The notes under the pieces were generated by a model, which saw only the letters and a program-made list of their open reading frames with translations, did not search any database and had not been told where the DNA came from. 64,000 nt of DNA from positions 1 through 64,000 of the forward strand of contig NZ_SRXN01000001.1 in the NCBI RefSeq assembly GCF_004827385.1. The letters run 5' to 3'. The position numbers and the translations under genes are program-made. Every line of letters starts with the position of its first letter. Position 1 is the first letter of the stretch. This DNA is from Ensifer sp. MPMI2T (GTDB lineage: Bacteria > Pseudomonadota > Alphaproteobacteria > Rhizobiales > Rhizobiaceae). Positions 8,270-18,158 of this stretch are shown one piece after another.

Positions 8270-8461
8270 TCACTCCTCGGGAAGTCCGTTGCGTCGTGCA
8301 GCCCTGAGCAGAACGAGTTCGGGTGCAGCAGACCCGAATTCGTCTTCCAGCCGACTGGCCTCTTCCTCATCCAGCCGGTATTTCCGCGCAAATGCTTCGA
8401 TCGTCATCGTGCGGCCGTCCAAGCCACCGTCGGGCGTTTCCTTCATGTTGTTGCCAGCCAT
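8270..8461 (-). CDS. Small conserved-looking acidic protein, function unknown
   Basis: A 63-residue protein starting MAGNNMKETPDGG with a very strong ribosome binding site (GGAGGGAGG). The middle, TIEAFARKYRLDEEEASRLEDEFG, looks like a small helical regulator or antitoxin-like fold, but I do not recognise a named family. It ends 19 bases from the opposite-strand small ORF. It is upstream of cysN on the same side but separated from it by a mosaic repeat and a terminator. Confidence 0.65.
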   Translation of the reverse strand: MAGNNMKETPDGGLDGRTMTIEAFARKYRLDEEEASRLEDEFGSAAPELVLLRAARRNGLPEE

Positions 8462-8493
8462 AGCTGCGCCTCCCTCCGATGCTGCGCGAAAAG

Positions 8494-8604
8494 CTACAGC
8501 GCCGCGCGTCCAATCGGACGCGCAAAGGTCGCTGTAGCACTCTGAAACGCAGCATGATTTTGTCCTTAAATCGAATCCGATTTAAGGACAAAATCATGCA
8601 GCAG
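8494..8604 (-). repeat. Mosaic palindromic repeat, - orientation
   Basis: A full copy, inverted relative to 829-932. It has CTACAGCGCCGCGCGTC paired with GGACGCGCAAAGGTCGCTGTAG, then AGCATGATTTTGTCCTTAAA paired with its complement ending AAATCATGCAGCA. It is located between the small 63-residue gene and the cysN terminator. Confidence 0.75.
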
Positions 8605-8672
8605 GGCGGTGGCGACGGTTTGGAAGAGAGGAAGCCAAGCAAGACGAGCGCCGGCAACCGAATGGACCGGGA

Positions 8673-8706
8673 GCGAAAAAAGGAGCCAAGCGGCCCCTTT
8701 TTTCGC
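8673..8706. terminator. Terminator downstream of cysN, likely bidirectional
   Basis: An inverted repeat GCGAAAAAAGGAGCC...GGCCCCTTTTTTCGC. It has GC-rich inner pairs and A/T tracts on both sides, so it gives a U-run on either strand. It sits 17 bases after the cysN stop codon (8724) and closes the cys operon. Confidence 0.85.
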
Positions 8707-8723
8707 ATTCCATAAGTTGTCGG

Positions 8724-10226
8724 TCAGCCGTCGATCGTGTCGATGATTTCGGCCGCCTTGCCGGCGGTGACGCGACGGACCTCCACGTCCTCGCGCCGGC
8801 CCGCGAAGAGTTCCGTTGCCATCAACTGGTCGGCGAGGTCCGCTGGCAGCGACAGGATCACCCGGCTTTCTTCCGCATGGATTCCGCCAAGGGCGGCGCG
8901 CTTGGCGGTGATCATGCCGCCGGCAACCGTGTTGTTGGTGTCCGGATCGATCAGAATGAAGGCGCCGGTGGTGCGGTTCTGTTCGTAAGCGTCAAAGATC
9001 GCCTGTTCATCGAAGATGAGATGAACCTTGCCGATGGCGTTCATCGGCAGCTCGTCAGCATGGTTCCACTTGCCCGTCTTGAGATCGAGCTGGCTTGCGG
9101 GCTGAACCTGCACGCGCTGGCGGCGGCTGCCGGATTTCAGCCAATAGCGCTTGCCGGGCTGGATACCCTCCGGCTGAAGGGCAACGAGCTGGGCGTCGAA
9201 AGCAAGCCCGGTCATCGGCTGGCTGTCGATTGCCGCGATCAGGTCACCGCGCGAAACGTCCACCTGGCGGTCGAGCACCAGCGTAATCGCGTCGCCGGCG
9301 ACGGCGGCATTGCGCACGAGATCGAAGGTGACGATCTTGGTGACGTTGGCAACCATGCCGGACGGCAGGATCACGACGGAATCGCCGGGCTTCACCGAGC
9401 CTCCGGCAACCGTGCCCTGATAGCCGCGGAAGCTTTCGCCGGGGCGCGAGACGCGCTGCACCGGCAGGCGGAAGCCGACGGTCTGCGCAGAGCGCGCCGT
9501 CGCGAGTTCCAGAACCTCGATCAGCGTCGGGCCATCGTACCAGGGCATGGAGGCACGGCCGTCGTAGACGACGTTCTCGCCCTTGAGCGCGGAGACCGGG
9601 ATCGCCGTCACCTGCCGCACGCCGAGCGATAGGGCGAGTTCCTTGAACTCGTGCGAGATCTGTTCGAAGCGGGCACGGTCGTAATTGGTGAGGTCGATCT
9701 TGTTGACGGCAAGCACGAACTGGCGGATGCCCATCAGCGTCGCGATCGTCGCGTGGCGGCGGGTCTGCTCCAGGAGGCCGACACGTGCATCGACAAGCAG
9801 CACGGCGAGATCGGCGGTCGAGGCACCGGTCGCCATGTTACGGGTATATTGCTCGTGGCCGGGCGTGTCGGCGACGATGAAGGAACGCTTGTCGGTCGAG
9901 AAGTAGCGATAGGCGACATCGATGGTGATGCCCTGTTCACGCTCGGCCTGCAGTCCGTCCAAGAGCAGCGCGAAGTCAGGCAGGCCGAGATCGTTCTGCT
10001 TGCCGTTGGAATCGCGCTGAAGCGTCGCGGCCTGGTCTTCCTTGACCGCCTTGGTGTCCCATAGCAGCCGGCCGATCAGCGTCGATTTGCCGTCGTCAAC
10101 GCTGCCGCAGGTGATGAGACGAAGCGGGCGGGAATCGCGGGTGGCGCGCACCGGCTCCTGCCCCGGATGGGCCACCACTGCGGTTACGTCGTCAAGGGCG
10201 GCGTTCGCGATTGCGGGTGCGGTCAT
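8724..10226 (-). CDS. cysN: Sulfate adenylyltransferase subunit 1 (GTPase)
   Basis: A 500-residue CysN, the GTP-hydrolysing subunit that works with CysD to make adenosine 5'-phosphosulfate from ATP and sulfate. GTPase motifs are clear: GSVDDGKST (G1), DTPGHEQY (G3) and NKID (G4), followed by elongation-factor-like beta-barrel domains. It ends after these domains, so there is no fused APS kinase as in rhizobial NodQ. The start overlaps the cysD stop by one base (TGATG on the coding strand), which suggests translational coupling. It is the last gene of the cysH-cysD-cysN operon, followed by a strong terminator. Confidence 0.97.
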   Translation of the reverse strand: MTAPAIANAALDDVTAVVAHPGQEPVRATRDSRPLRLITCGSVDDGKSTLIGRLLWDTKAVKEDQAATLQRDSNGKQNDLGLPDFALLLDGLQAEREQGITIDVAYRYFSTDKRSFIVADTPGHEQYTRNMATGASTADLAVLLVDARVGLLEQTRRHATIATLMGIRQFVLAVNKIDLTNYDRARFEQISHEFKELALSLGVRQVTAIPVSALKGENVVYDGRASMPWYDGPTLIEVLELATARSAQTVGFRLPVQRVSRPGESFRGYQGTVAGGSVKPGDSVVILPSGMVANVTKIVTFDLVRNAAVAGDAITLVLDRQVDVSRGDLIAAIDSQPMTGLAFDAQLVALQPEGIQPGKRYWLKSGSRRQRVQVQPASQLDLKTGKWNHADELPMNAIGKVHLIFDEQAIFDAYEQNRTTGAFILIDPDTNNTVAGGMITAKRAALGGIHAEESRVILSLPADLADQLMATELFAGRREDVEVRRVTAGKAAEIIDTIDG

Positions 10227-11179
10227 CAGAAATATCCCTCGCGTTTTTTCTTTTCCATCGAGCCGGACTGGTCCCGGTCGATGGCGCGTCCCTGCCGTTC
10301 GGAGACGGTCGCGGTTTCAAGTTCGGAAATGATGTCGTCGAATGTCGTGGCGCCGGAGCGGATGGCCCCCGTCAGTGGGAAACAGCCGAGCGTGCGGAAG
10401 CGGATCACTTCCTCGCGCTTCACCTCGCCGGGAAGAAGTTCGAGACGCGGATCTTCGGCAAGGATCATCATGCCGTCGCGCTCGACGATCGGACGCTTCT
10501 TGGCGAAATAGAGCGGCACGATCGGGATCTCTTCCGCCTGGATGTAGCGCCAGATATCGACCTCGGTCCAGTTGGAAAGCGGGAAGGCGCGCACGCTCTC
10601 GCCCTTGCGGATCATGCCGTTATAGATGTTCCAGAGCTCTGGGCGCTGGTTGCGCGGATCCCAGCGGTGGTCCGGCGTGCGGAACGAATAGATCCGCTCC
10701 TTGGCGCGGCTTGCTTCCTCGTCGCGGCGTGCCCCGCCGAATGCGGCATCGTACTGGCCGGCATCAAGCGCCTGGCGCAGCGCTTCGGTCTTCATGATGT
10801 CGGTATAGAGCGCCGAGCCGTGCGAGAAGGGAGTCACGTTTTCTGCCGCCCCGCGCGGGTTGGTGTGGACGACCAGGTCGAGGTCGTATTTTTCGACCAT
10901 CTCGTCGCGAAACGCGATCATCTCCTGGAACTTCCAGCCGGTGTCGATATGAAGCAGCGGGAAGGGCACGCGGCCGGGGTAGAAGGCCTTGCGCGCCAGA
11001 TGCAAGAGCACGGACGAATCCTTGCCGATCGAATAGAGCATCACCGGACGCTCGAATTCGGCGGCGACCTCACGGAAAATGTGGATCGCTTCGTTTTCGA
11101 GCGCCTTCAGATGCGGATCGAGCGGCGGTTTCGTGCTCTGCGGATTATGCAGTTCCGTTTCCGGATGGCTATGAGGCAT
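10226..11179 (-). CDS. cysD: Sulfate adenylyltransferase subunit 2
   Basis: A 317-residue ATP pyrophosphatase-type subunit that adenylylates sulfate, with CysN supplying GTP energy. The PP-loop is [14 protein letters not shown] near residue 50. The family signatures [15 protein letters not shown] and [13 protein letters not shown] follow. The start at 11179 has GGAG upstream. It lies 48 bases after cysH and overlaps cysN by one base, giving a tight three-gene unit. Confidence 0.97.
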   Translation of the reverse strand: MPHSHPETELHNPQSTKPPLDPHLKALENEAIHIFREVAAEFERPVMLYSIGKDSSVLLHLARKAFYPGRVPFPLLHIDTGWKFQEMIAFRDEMVEKYDLDLVVHTNPRGAAENVTPFSHGSALYTDIMKTEALRQALDAGQYDAAFGGARRDEEASRAKERIYSFRTPDHRWDPRNQRPELWNIYNGMIRKGESVRAFPLSNWTEVDIWRYIQAEEIPIVPLYFAKKRPIVERDGMMILAEDPRLELLPGEVKREEVIRFRTLGCFPLTGAIRSGATTFDDIISELETATVSERQGRAIDRDQSGSMEKKKREGYF

Positions 11180-11227
11180 TTCGAACTCCGGTGGAGGGAT
11201 ACTTGTCTCTTGGTGCGCCGACCGCCC

Positions 11228-11983
11228 TCAGGCGGCGTTGCTGGCGTTGGGGATGACGGAGGAGGCCGCTTCCGGCACGTGCAGGCCGCACTCGCGCTTC
11301 TCGTCGTTCTCCCACCACCAACGTCCGGCGCGCTCCGGCTCGCCGGGCTTTATCGCGCGGGTGCAGGGCTCGCAACCGATCGACGGATAGCCGCGGCTGT
11401 GCAGCGGGTTGACCGGAATGGCCTGTGCCCCGACGTGGGCGCGGATGGTCTCGATATCCCAGTCTGCAAGCGGATTGATCTTGATGAGCCCGCGTTCGAT
11501 GTCGGCTTCGGCAAACGGCGTGGTGGCACGATTGCCCGACTGACCGCGGCGAAGGCCGGTGATCCAGTAGCTTGCCCCCTCGAGCGCACGCGCAAGCGGC
11601 TTCAGCTTGCGCACGCCGCAACAGGCATGTCTGGCCTCGACGCTCTCATAGAAGCCGTTCATGCCGTATTGCGCCACATAGGCTTCGATGTCGCTCTTTT
11701 CAGGGTGGTAGCGCTTGATGAGGATGCCGTAGGTCTCCTCGGTCTTGTCGATGAGGGCCACCGTCTCGTTGAAGAGGCGGCCTGTCTTCAGCGTCGCGAC
11801 TTCGATGTCGAGATGGTTGCTGCCGATGGCGGCGGTGATCACCTGATCTTCGATGCCGAGCGACGTCGTGAAGACCGCGCGGCCTTCGAGGTCGGCGACG
11901 AGCGCCAACCGCCCGGCAAGGTCCAGGCCATCGAGCTTGTCGTTCAGGGCCTTCGCTTTGGCCTCGAGGGATTGCGTGGTCAT
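11228..11983 (-). CDS. cysH: Adenylyl-sulfate (APS/PAPS) reductase
   Basis: A 251-residue reductase that converts activated sulfate to sulfite. The motif TTSLGIEDQV binds the substrate. The cysteine pairs HACCGVRK and GCEPCTRAI are the four-cysteine signature of the iron-sulfur class that uses APS directly, and the catalytic cysteine is in the C-terminal KRECGLH. The absence of an APS kinase domain in CysN next door agrees with APS as substrate, which has been shown for the S. meliloti enzyme. AGGA lies ahead of the start. It is the first gene of the operon, and a perfect inverted repeat lies about 80 bases upstream. Confidence 0.96.
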   Translation of the reverse strand: MTTQSLEAKAKALNDKLDGLDLAGRLALVADLEGRAVFTTSLGIEDQVITAAIGSNHLDIEVATLKTGRLFNETVALIDKTEETYGILIKRYHPEKSDIEAYVAQYGMNGFYESVEARHACCGVRKLKPLARALEGASYWITGLRRGQSGNRATTPFAEADIERGLIKINPLADWDIETIRAHVGAQAIPVNPLHSRGYPSIGCEPCTRAIKPGEPERAGRWWWENDEKRECGLHVPEAASSVIPNASNAA

Positions 11984-12063
11984 GGCTCAATCCTGTTGCA
12001 ATTTGCACGGAATATCGCAGCCGTTCACGACAAAGGACAGAAAAACCGATTTCTATTGCTCAA

Positions 12064-12090
12064 GGATCAGAGCAAATATCTCTCTGATCC
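12064..12090. promoter_or_regulatory. Inverted repeat upstream of cysH
   Basis: Perfect 9-base arms GGATCAGAG (12064-12072) and CTCTGATCC (12082-12090) with an AT-rich 9-base spacer, about 80-107 bases before the cysH start. There is no U-run, so an operator is more likely than a terminator. The binding protein is unknown. Confidence 0.45.
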
Positions 12091-12262
12091 ATAAAGTTCT
12101 AAGAAAACCTAGTAATTTAGTGGATTATCCTCGTCGGAAGGAAGAGGTGAAGTCGCGTTCGCGCATGCGCCGGCAGTTCAAGAATTGTTGAATGCCCTAT
12201 CCTTCCGCTTCCCGCGCTCCAGGTTCTGGCTAATTCTGCGATCCCATGAAAGGAGACAAGAG

Positions 12263-12649
12263 ATGGCCAGGTCCTTATCCGCTCGCCTGCTCGTCGGGGG
12301 CGTCTTCGGGCTGCTTGTCGCGACAGGCGCCTATGCGCACCATGGCTGGGCCTGGGCGGAGGCCGAACAGATGGAGCTTTCGGGAACGATCCGTGCGATT
12401 TCCATGGCGCCGCCGCATCCGACCCTTCGGGTGGAGACGAAGAATGACGGCGTCTGGCGAGTCGAGCTCGGCAATCCGCGACTGACAGAACGCTCCGGTT
12501 TCGTCGAGGGTGTCGCGAAGGTCGGCGATCCGATCGTCGCCATCGGCAACCGTTCGCTCGACCACAATGAGAAGCGAATGAAGGCCGTTCGGATCACGGT
12601 CGCCGGAAAGGTCTACGACATTTATCCCGACCGGATACAAACGAACTGA
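12263..12649 (+). CDS. Small exported protein (DUF6152-like)
   Basis: A 128-residue protein with a cleavable signal peptide (LLVGGVFGLLVATGAYAHH; the mature protein would begin HHGWAW). It starts at 12263 with AAAGGAGAC upstream. The mature sequence, HHGWAWAEAEQMELSGTI and a C-terminal VAGKVYDIYPDRI, resembles the DUF6152 group of periplasmic beta-rich proteins. The His/Trp-rich N-terminus could bind a metal. Its stop overlaps the next start (TGATG), so the two are translationally coupled. The family call is from memory of its pattern. Confidence 0.7.
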   Translation: MARSLSARLLVGGVFGLLVATGAYAHHGWAWAEAEQMELSGTIRAISMAPPHPTLRVETKNDGVWRVELGNPRLTERSGFVEGVAKVGDPIVAIGNRSLDHNEKRMKAVRITVAGKVYDIYPDRIQTN

Positions 12650-13134
12650 TGAGCGGGACCGAGGTGCTTGAGTGGATCGGCGCCCTGCCTTTTGCTGCGG
12701 CGATACGGCGCTCGGCGACCCTCTACCTCTTCGCGAATGCCGCGCACATTCTGTCGATCGGGATAATCGTCGGTTCGATCCTGCCGCTTGATCTCAGGCT
12801 GCTGGGTTTCTTCGGGAAGGTGCCGGTTGCGGTCGTCGGGCCGTATCTGTCGCGCGCAGCGGCGGTCGGCGTGGCGCTGGCGATCGTCACCGGCTTTTGC
12901 CTATTCAGCGTTCGGCCGGTTGAATATGCCGGCAACCCGGCCTTCCTGACGAAGATCACGCTGCTATCGCTCGGCATCGTCAATGCGGCGTTATTGCACA
13001 TGACGCCGCAATGGCGCGCCGCCGTCGAAGGCGGACCGCTCTCCTTGAGGGTCCGCCTTTCGGCGCTGCTCTCCATGGCGATCTGGATCGGCGCGGTGCT
13101 TGCCGGCCGCTGGATCGGCTTCCTGCTGGAATAG
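12649..13134 (+). CDS. Inner-membrane protein (DUF6644/DUF2214-like)
   Basis: A 161-residue protein with four or so membrane segments (NAAHILSIGIIVGSILPLDL, SRAAAVGVALAIVTGFCLF, FLTKITLLSLGIVNAALLH, ALLSMAIWIGAVLAGRWIG). The His and Asp in the first segment recall haem-binding or cytochrome-like integral membrane families. It is coupled to the DUF6152-like gene by a one-base overlap. The stop at 13134 lies 7 bases from the convergent betA stop, so no dedicated terminator separates the two units. Confidence 0.7.
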   Translation: MSGTEVLEWIGALPFAAAIRRSATLYLFANAAHILSIGIIVGSILPLDLRLLGFFGKVPVAVVGPYLSRAAAVGVALAIVTGFCLFSVRPVEYAGNPAFLTKITLLSLGIVNAALLHMTPQWRAAVEGGPLSLRVRLSALLSMAIWIGAVLAGRWIGFLLE

Positions 13135-13141
13135 ACCTACT

Positions 13142-14791
13142 TCACCGGTCGCTTAGCGCCCAGCGCGGATTGACCCACGGCTCCTGGTTGGAGCGGGCGA
13201 GTGGCCGTTTGCCGAGGATATGGTCGGCCGCCTTCTCGCCGGTCATGATCGATGGGCCGTTAAGGTTGCCATAGGTGACATGCGGGAAAATCGAGGAGTC
13301 GGCGACGCGCAAGCCATCGACGCCGATCACCCGCGTTTCCGGATCCACGACCGCCATCGGGTCGTCCTTGGCGCCCATCTTGCAGGTGCCGCAGGGGTGA
13401 TAGGCGCTTTCGAGATGCTCGCGCAGGAAGGCATCGATCTCATCGTCCGTCTGGACCTTGTCGCCCGGCTGGATTTCCGGTCCGCGATACTGGTCGAAAG
13501 CCTTCTGGCCAAAAATCTCACGCGTCAGCCGGACGCAGTGGCGGAATTTCTCCCAGTCCTCCGGGTGGCTCATGTAGTTGAAGCGGATCACCGGATCGGC
13601 CTTCGGGTCGGACGAGCGAAGAGTGACGCTGCCGCGCGACTTGGAGAGGTTGTAGCCGACATGCACCTGGAAGCCGTGCGTGTTGGCCGCCGCCTTACCG
13701 TCGTAGCTGATCGCCACCGGCAGGAAATGGTACTGGATATCGGGCTGTTTGACGCCGGCTGCCGAGCGCAGGAAGGCACAGGCCTCGAACTGGTTGGAAA
13801 CACCAAGGCCTCTCTTGAAGAGCAGCCATTGCGCGCCGGCGACGCCCTGCCAGAACCATGGCAGCCAGGAATAGAGCGAGACCGGTTTCGTGCTCACCTG
13901 CTGGAAATAGAACTCCATGTGATCCTGGAGGTTCTGGCCGACGCCCGGCCGGTCGGCCAGAACCTCGATACCCATCTCCTTCAAATGCGCCGCCGGGCCG
14001 ATGCCGGAGAGCATCAACAGCTTTGGCGAGTTGAAGGACGAGGCGGAGACGATCACCTCGCGATTGGCCTTCACCACCTCCGTCCGGCCATTGCGCTCGA
14101 TCTCGACGCCGGTCGCGCGGCCGTTCTCGATGACGATCTTGTGGGCGAGGCAGCGGATCAGTTCGACATTCGGACGCTTGAGCGCCGGCTTCAGATAGGC
14201 AGAAGCGGCCGACCAGCGCCGGCCTAGCCAGGTCGTCTGCTCCATCAGGCCGAAGCCTTCCTGCTTGGAGCCGTTATAGTCGTCGGTGATTTCGAACCCC
14301 GCCTGCTGTCCTGCCTGGATGAAGGCGTGGAAGAGCGGGTTCCTGACACTGCCGCGCTGGATATGCAGCGGCCCTTGCGTGCCGCGCCAGCCGTCTTCGC
14401 CGCCATGCGCATGTTCCATCCGCTTGAAGTAGGGCAGCACGTCAGCATAGGCCCAGCCCTGGGCGCCCAGATCCTCCCAGCGATTGAAGTCTTCCGCGTG
14501 GCCGCGCACATAGACCATGCCGTTGATCGAGGAGGAACCGCCGATCACCTTGCCGCGCGGTGCGGTGATGCGCCGGTTGTTAAGGTTCGGCTCCGGTTCG
14601 GAGAGATAGCCCCAATTATAGCGGTCCATGCTCATCGGCCAGGCGAGCGCTCCCGGCATCTGGATGAACGGGCCGATGTCCGAGCCACCAAACTCCAGCA
14701 CGATGACGGAGTGCTTGCCGTCTTCCGACAGGCGATAGGCCAGCGCCGAGCCAGCCGAACCGGAACCGATGATGACGAAATCTGCCTGCAT
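13142..14791 (-). CDS. betA: Choline dehydrogenase
   Basis: A 549-residue GMC-family flavoenzyme that oxidises choline to betaine aldehyde at the membrane. The FAD-binding motif is [17 protein letters not shown] at the N-terminus. The GMC signatures [21 protein letters not shown] and [18 protein letters not shown] are present. The active-site region is HPCGTCKMG followed by [18 protein letters not shown]. The length equals the family norm. It is the last gene of betICBA, separated from betB by 200 bases that hold a REP-like element. Confidence 0.97.
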   Translation of the reverse strand: MQADFVIIGSGSAGSALAYRLSEDGKHSVIVLEFGGSDIGPFIQMPGALAWPMSMDRYNWGYLSEPEPNLNNRRITAPRGKVIGGSSSINGMVYVRGHAEDFNRWEDLGAQGWAYADVLPYFKRMEHAHGGEDGWRGTQGPLHIQRGSVRNPLFHAFIQAGQQAGFEITDDYNGSKQEGFGLMEQTTWLGRRWSAASAYLKPALKRPNVELIRCLAHKIVIENGRATGVEIERNGRTEVVKANREVIVSASSFNSPKLLMLSGIGPAAHLKEMGIEVLADRPGVGQNLQDHMEFYFQQVSTKPVSLYSWLPWFWQGVAGAQWLLFKRGLGVSNQFEACAFLRSAAGVKQPDIQYHFLPVAISYDGKAAANTHGFQVHVGYNLSKSRGSVTLRSSDPKADPVIRFNYMSHPEDWEKFRHCVRLTREIFGQKAFDQYRGPEIQPGDKVQTDDEIDAFLREHLESAYHPCGTCKMGAKDDPMAVVDPETRVIGVDGLRVADSSIFPHVTYGNLNGPSIMTGEKAADHILGKRPLARSNQEPWVNPRWALSDR

Positions 14792-14829
14792 TCTCGTTTC
14801 TTTCTTGTCTACGGGGTGCCCTCGGCACG

Positions 14830-14983
14830 CCCCTCATCCGGCTTCCGCCGCCTTCTCCCCGCTTGCGGGGAGAAGGGACTCGCGGCGCCCGCTCAAACGA
14901 CCTTTGCCGCTTGCGAGGAGAACGGCTTGCCGCGCCTCTTAGTCCCCTGTCCCCGCGAGCGGGGAGAGGGTTAGGGTGAGGGG
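14830..14983. repeat. REP-like element between betB and betA
   Basis: It starts CCCCTCATCCGGCTTCCGCC, contains the hairpin TCTCCCCGCTTGCGGGGAGA and ends with TCCCCGCGAGCGGGGAGAGG...GGGTGAGGGG. The outer ends are themselves complementary. The same element recurs at 18053-18158 and 46512-46625. Within the operon it may stabilise or trim the transcript between betB and betA. Confidence 0.8.
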
Positions 14984-14991
14984 CAAATTCG

Positions 14992-16455
14992 TTAGTACGG
15001 CGACTGCACAGGTCCCATGCCGACATAGACGGTCTTGAGCTCGGTGTAGTGGTTGAGCGCCGCGACCGAATTCTCCCGTCCGAAGCCCGATTGCTTCGAG
15101 CCGCCGAAGGGGATCTCCACCGGGCAGAGGTTGTAGGTATTGATCCAGAGCGTACCCGCCTCGAGCTGGTCGACCACTCGGTGAGCACGGGTGAGGTCGG
15201 CCGTGAAGACGCCGGCGGAGAGGCCGAATTCGGTGGCGTTCGCCCTGGCGATGACCTCTGCCTCTTCGTCGAAGTCGAGCACGCACATGACCGGCCCGAA
15301 GATCTCCTCGCGCGCAATCGCCATCTCGTCGGTGACGTCGGCAAAGACGGTTGGCTGGATGTAGGTTCCGTCGGCGTTAACGGCGTTCGGAATGCCGCCG
15401 CCGGTGACGAGCCGCGCGCCCTCCGCCTTGCCCTTCTCGATATAGGAGAAGACTTTGTCGCGCTGCGCCTTGGAGACCATCGGGCCCAACTGCGTCGCTT
15501 CGTCCATCGGGTCGCCGATGACGATCGCCTCGGTCCGCTCCTTAAGGCGCGCCAGGAAAGCTTCCTTGATCTTTCTCTGCACGAAGACGCGAGTGCCGTT
15601 CGAGCACACTTGTCCCGTCGAATAGAAGTTGCCGAGCATGGCGCCGCCGATGGCACTTTCGAGATCGGCGTCGTCGAAGACGATGAGCGGCGACTTGCCA
15701 CCGAGCTCCATGGTGACGTGCTTGAGCTCGGCTGCCGCCGCCCCCGCCACCTTCTTGCCGGTCGGCACCGAGCCGGTGAGAGAAACCTTCGCGACATCCG
15801 GGTGATTGACGAGCAGCGGACCGGTCGAGCGGTCGCCCTGGATGACGTTGTAGAGGCCCTTCGGCAGTCCCGCCTCGTGCAGGATCTCGGCGATCTTCAG
15901 AGCGCCGAGGGGCGTGTTCTCCGATGGCTTGAAGACCATGGCGTTGCCGGCGACAAGCGCTGGCGCACCCTTCCAGCAGGCGATCTGCTGCGGATAGTTC
16001 CAGGCGCCGATGCCGACGCAGACGCCGAGCGGCACGCGCTTGGTATAGGCGAAGTCACCACCCAGCGGGATATAGTCGCCATTGAGCGCCGCCGCCGCGA
16101 CGCCGCCGAAGAACTCGAAGCTGTCTGCCCCCGACGTTGGGTCGGCGACGATCGTCTCCTGGATCGGCTTGCCGGTATCGAGCGTTTCCAGCTCGGAAAG
16201 CTCACGGTTGCGCTCGCGCATGATGTCGGCGGCGCGCTTCAGGATGCGGCCGCGCGCCGTCGGGCTCATCGCGGCCCATTCCGGCTGTGCCCGTTTCGCC
16301 GCGGCGATCGCCTTTTCGACGATCGCAGGCGTCGCTGCATGAAGGCGGGCGATCACCTTGCCGGTTGCCGGATAGACGCTCTCGATCACGGTGCCGGCGG
16401 TGTCCTCGACATATTCGCCGTCGATGAAGTGCGAGGCTTTCGGTTGGGCTTTCAT
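14992..16455 (-). CDS. betB: Betaine aldehyde dehydrogenase
   Basis: A 487-residue NAD(P)-dependent aldehyde dehydrogenase that turns betaine aldehyde into glycine betaine. The cofactor site is [17 protein letters not shown] ([12 protein letters not shown]), the general base is in MELGGKSPL and the nucleophile is the Cys in [12 protein letters not shown]. The start [10 protein letters not shown] at 16455 follows GGGGAG and is one base past the betC stop. It forms a compact unit with betC. Confidence 0.97.
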   Translation of the reverse strand: MKAQPKASHFIDGEYVEDTAGTVIESVYPATGKVIARLHAATPAIVEKAIAAAKRAQPEWAAMSPTARGRILKRAADIMRERNRELSELETLDTGKPIQETIVADPTSGADSFEFFGGVAAAALNGDYIPLGGDFAYTKRVPLGVCVGIGAWNYPQQIACWKGAPALVAGNAMVFKPSENTPLGALKIAEILHEAGLPKGLYNVIQGDRSTGPLLVNHPDVAKVSLTGSVPTGKKVAGAAAAELKHVTMELGGKSPLIVFDDADLESAIGGAMLGNFYSTGQVCSNGTRVFVQRKIKEAFLARLKERTEAIVIGDPMDEATQLGPMVSKAQRDKVFSYIEKGKAEGARLVTGGGIPNAVNADGTYIQPTVFADVTDEMAIAREEIFGPVMCVLDFDEEAEVIARANATEFGLSAGVFTADLTRAHRVVDQLEAGTLWINTYNLCPVEIPFGGSKQSGFGRENSVAALNHYTELKTVYVGMGPVQSPY

Positions 16456-16456
16456 G

Positions 16457-17995
16457 TCATTCTCCCCGCGGATAGCGCTTCGATTCCTCGAGGTTGTCGA
16501 GGTTCATATGGTTGCGCATGTAGCGCTCGGATGCCTTCTGCAGCGGCTGGTGGTCCCAGGGATAATAAGCGCCGTTGCGGAGCGCCTCGTAGACTACCCA
16601 GCGCCGCGCCTGGCTTTCGCGCACGGCGGCGTCGAAGGCCTCCATGTCCCAGTGCGCGGCGCGCATGTCGCGGAAGGCCCTGAGCGTCGCCTGATCGACA
16701 GGCCCGCGCGGGTTTTCCGCAAGATTGGTGAGTTCCAGCGGATCGGCCTCGAGGTCGTAGAGCTGGTCCGGGTCGAGCGCGCAGTGGACATATTTCCACT
16801 TACCCTCGCGGATGGCGACCAGCGGCGCGTAGGATGCTTCCGCCGCGTATTCCATCAGCACCGGTTCCGTGCGTTCCACACCGTTTACGATCGGCAGAAG
16901 GCTGACGCCGTCCGTCCAGGGCTTCACCTCGTCCATGGATATGCCGGCGAGATCGGCCAGCGTCGGCGTCACGTCGAGGTTTGAGGTCGGCGCCAGATGC
17001 AGGCCGGCTGTCACGCCCGGTCCGGCGATCATCAGCGGCACACGCGCCGAGCCTTCGAAGAAGTTCATCTTGAACCACAGGCCACGCTCCCCGAGCATGT
17101 CGCCATGGTCGGAGCAGAAGAGGATGAGCGTGTCGTCGAGCATCCGCGTCCGCGTGAGCGTGTCGATCAACTCGCCGACCTTTTCGTCGAGATAGGAGAT
17201 GTTGGCGAAATAGGCCCGCCGCGACCGGCGGATGTTTTCCTCGGTAACCGCGAAGTTTTCGTAGTCGCAGGAGAGCATGATGCGCAGCGAATGCGGATCC
17301 TGCCGATCGAACGGGAGTGCGCCGACCTCCGGCAGCAGATGCTCGCAATTCTCGTAGAGATCCCAGAACTTGCGTCGCGCGACATAGGGATCGTGCGGGT
17401 GAGTGAAGGAGACGGTGAGGCACCAGGGGCGGCGGCCTTCGTCGTCACTCTCGCGCGAGAGCTGGTAGAGCTTCTGGTTCGCCAGGAACGCCACCTCGTC
17501 GTCATATTCCATCTGGTTGGTGATTTCCGCCACGCCGGCGCCGGTGACGGAACCGAGATTGTGGTACCACCAGTCGATCCGCTCGCCGGGCTTGCGGTAG
17601 TCCGGTGTCCAGCCGAAATCGGCCGGATAGATGTCGGTCGTCAGGCGCTCTTCGAAGCCGTGCAATTGATCCGGCCCGACGAAATGCATCTTGCCGGAAA
17701 GCGCCGTGTAGTATCCGGCCCGACGCAGGTGGTGGGCATAGGTCGGGATCGACGACTGGTATTCGGCGGCATTGTCATAGACGCGGGTGCGACTCGGCAA
17801 TTGCCCGGCCATGAACGACGCGCGGGCGGGAGCACACAACGGCGACGAGGTGTAATTGTTGCGGAAGCGAGCCGAGCGCTTGGCCAGCGCCTTAAGGTTC
17901 GGCGCATGCAGGAAGTCGGCGGGGCCGTCCGGAAAGAGCTTTCCGTTCAGCTGGTCCACCATGATGATCAGAATATTGGGCTTCCCGGCGGTCAC
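16457..17995 (-). CDS. betC: Choline sulfatase
   Basis: A 512-residue type I sulfatase that hydrolyses choline-O-sulfate to choline and sulfate, feeding BetA. The formylglycine signature is [13 protein letters not shown], with Cys as the residue matured to formylglycine. The metal ligands are in [12 protein letters not shown] and [10 protein letters not shown]. It starts at a GTG (17995) with GAGGAAC upstream. It is placed between betI and betB, as in S. meliloti, and is absent from the E. coli bet operon. Confidence 0.97.
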   Translation of the reverse strand: MTAGKPNILIIMVDQLNGKLFPDGPADFLHAPNLKALAKRSARFRNNYTSSPLCAPARASFMAGQLPSRTRVYDNAAEYQSSIPTYAHHLRRAGYYTALSGKMHFVGPDQLHGFEERLTTDIYPADFGWTPDYRKPGERIDWWYHNLGSVTGAGVAEITNQMEYDDEVAFLANQKLYQLSRESDDEGRRPWCLTVSFTHPHDPYVARRKFWDLYENCEHLLPEVGALPFDRQDPHSLRIMLSCDYENFAVTEENIRRSRRAYFANISYLDEKVGELIDTLTRTRMLDDTLILFCSDHGDMLGERGLWFKMNFFEGSARVPLMIAGPGVTAGLHLAPTSNLDVTPTLADLAGISMDEVKPWTDGVSLLPIVNGVERTEPVLMEYAAEASYAPLVAIREGKWKYVHCALDPDQLYDLEADPLELTNLAENPRGPVDQATLRAFRDMRAAHWDMEAFDAAVRESQARRWVVYEALRNGAYYPWDHQPLQKASERYMRNHMNLDNLEESKRYPRGE

Positions 17996-18052
17996 GTCGT
18001 TGGTTCCTCGATGGTTCGAATTACAGTCTGTTTAGGTTGTTACCGGCGATCG

Positions 18053-18158
18053 CCCCTCATCCGGCTGCCGCCACCTTCTCCCCGCTTGCGGGGAGAAGAG
18101 ACCTGCCGCGCCGCCCTAGTCCTCTCCCCGCAAGCGGGGAGAGGACTAGGGTGAGGGG
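18053..18158. repeat. REP-like element overlapping the end of betI
   Basis: The same element as at 14830: CCCCTCATCCGGCTGCCGCC, the hairpin TCTCCCCGCTTGCGGGGAGA, then CTCTCCCCGCAAGCGGGGAGAG and GGGTGAGGGG. Its right end supplies the last codons and stop (18146-18148) of betI, and the rest separates betI from betC. Confidence 0.8.

Noticed and set aside
10211..12094. A 627-residue frame on the + strand across cysD and cysH
   Set aside because: It lies opposite strongly conserved genes and has no family sequence.
15049..16683. A 544-residue + strand frame across betB
   Set aside because: It mirrors betB codon structure and lacks any domain or start signal.
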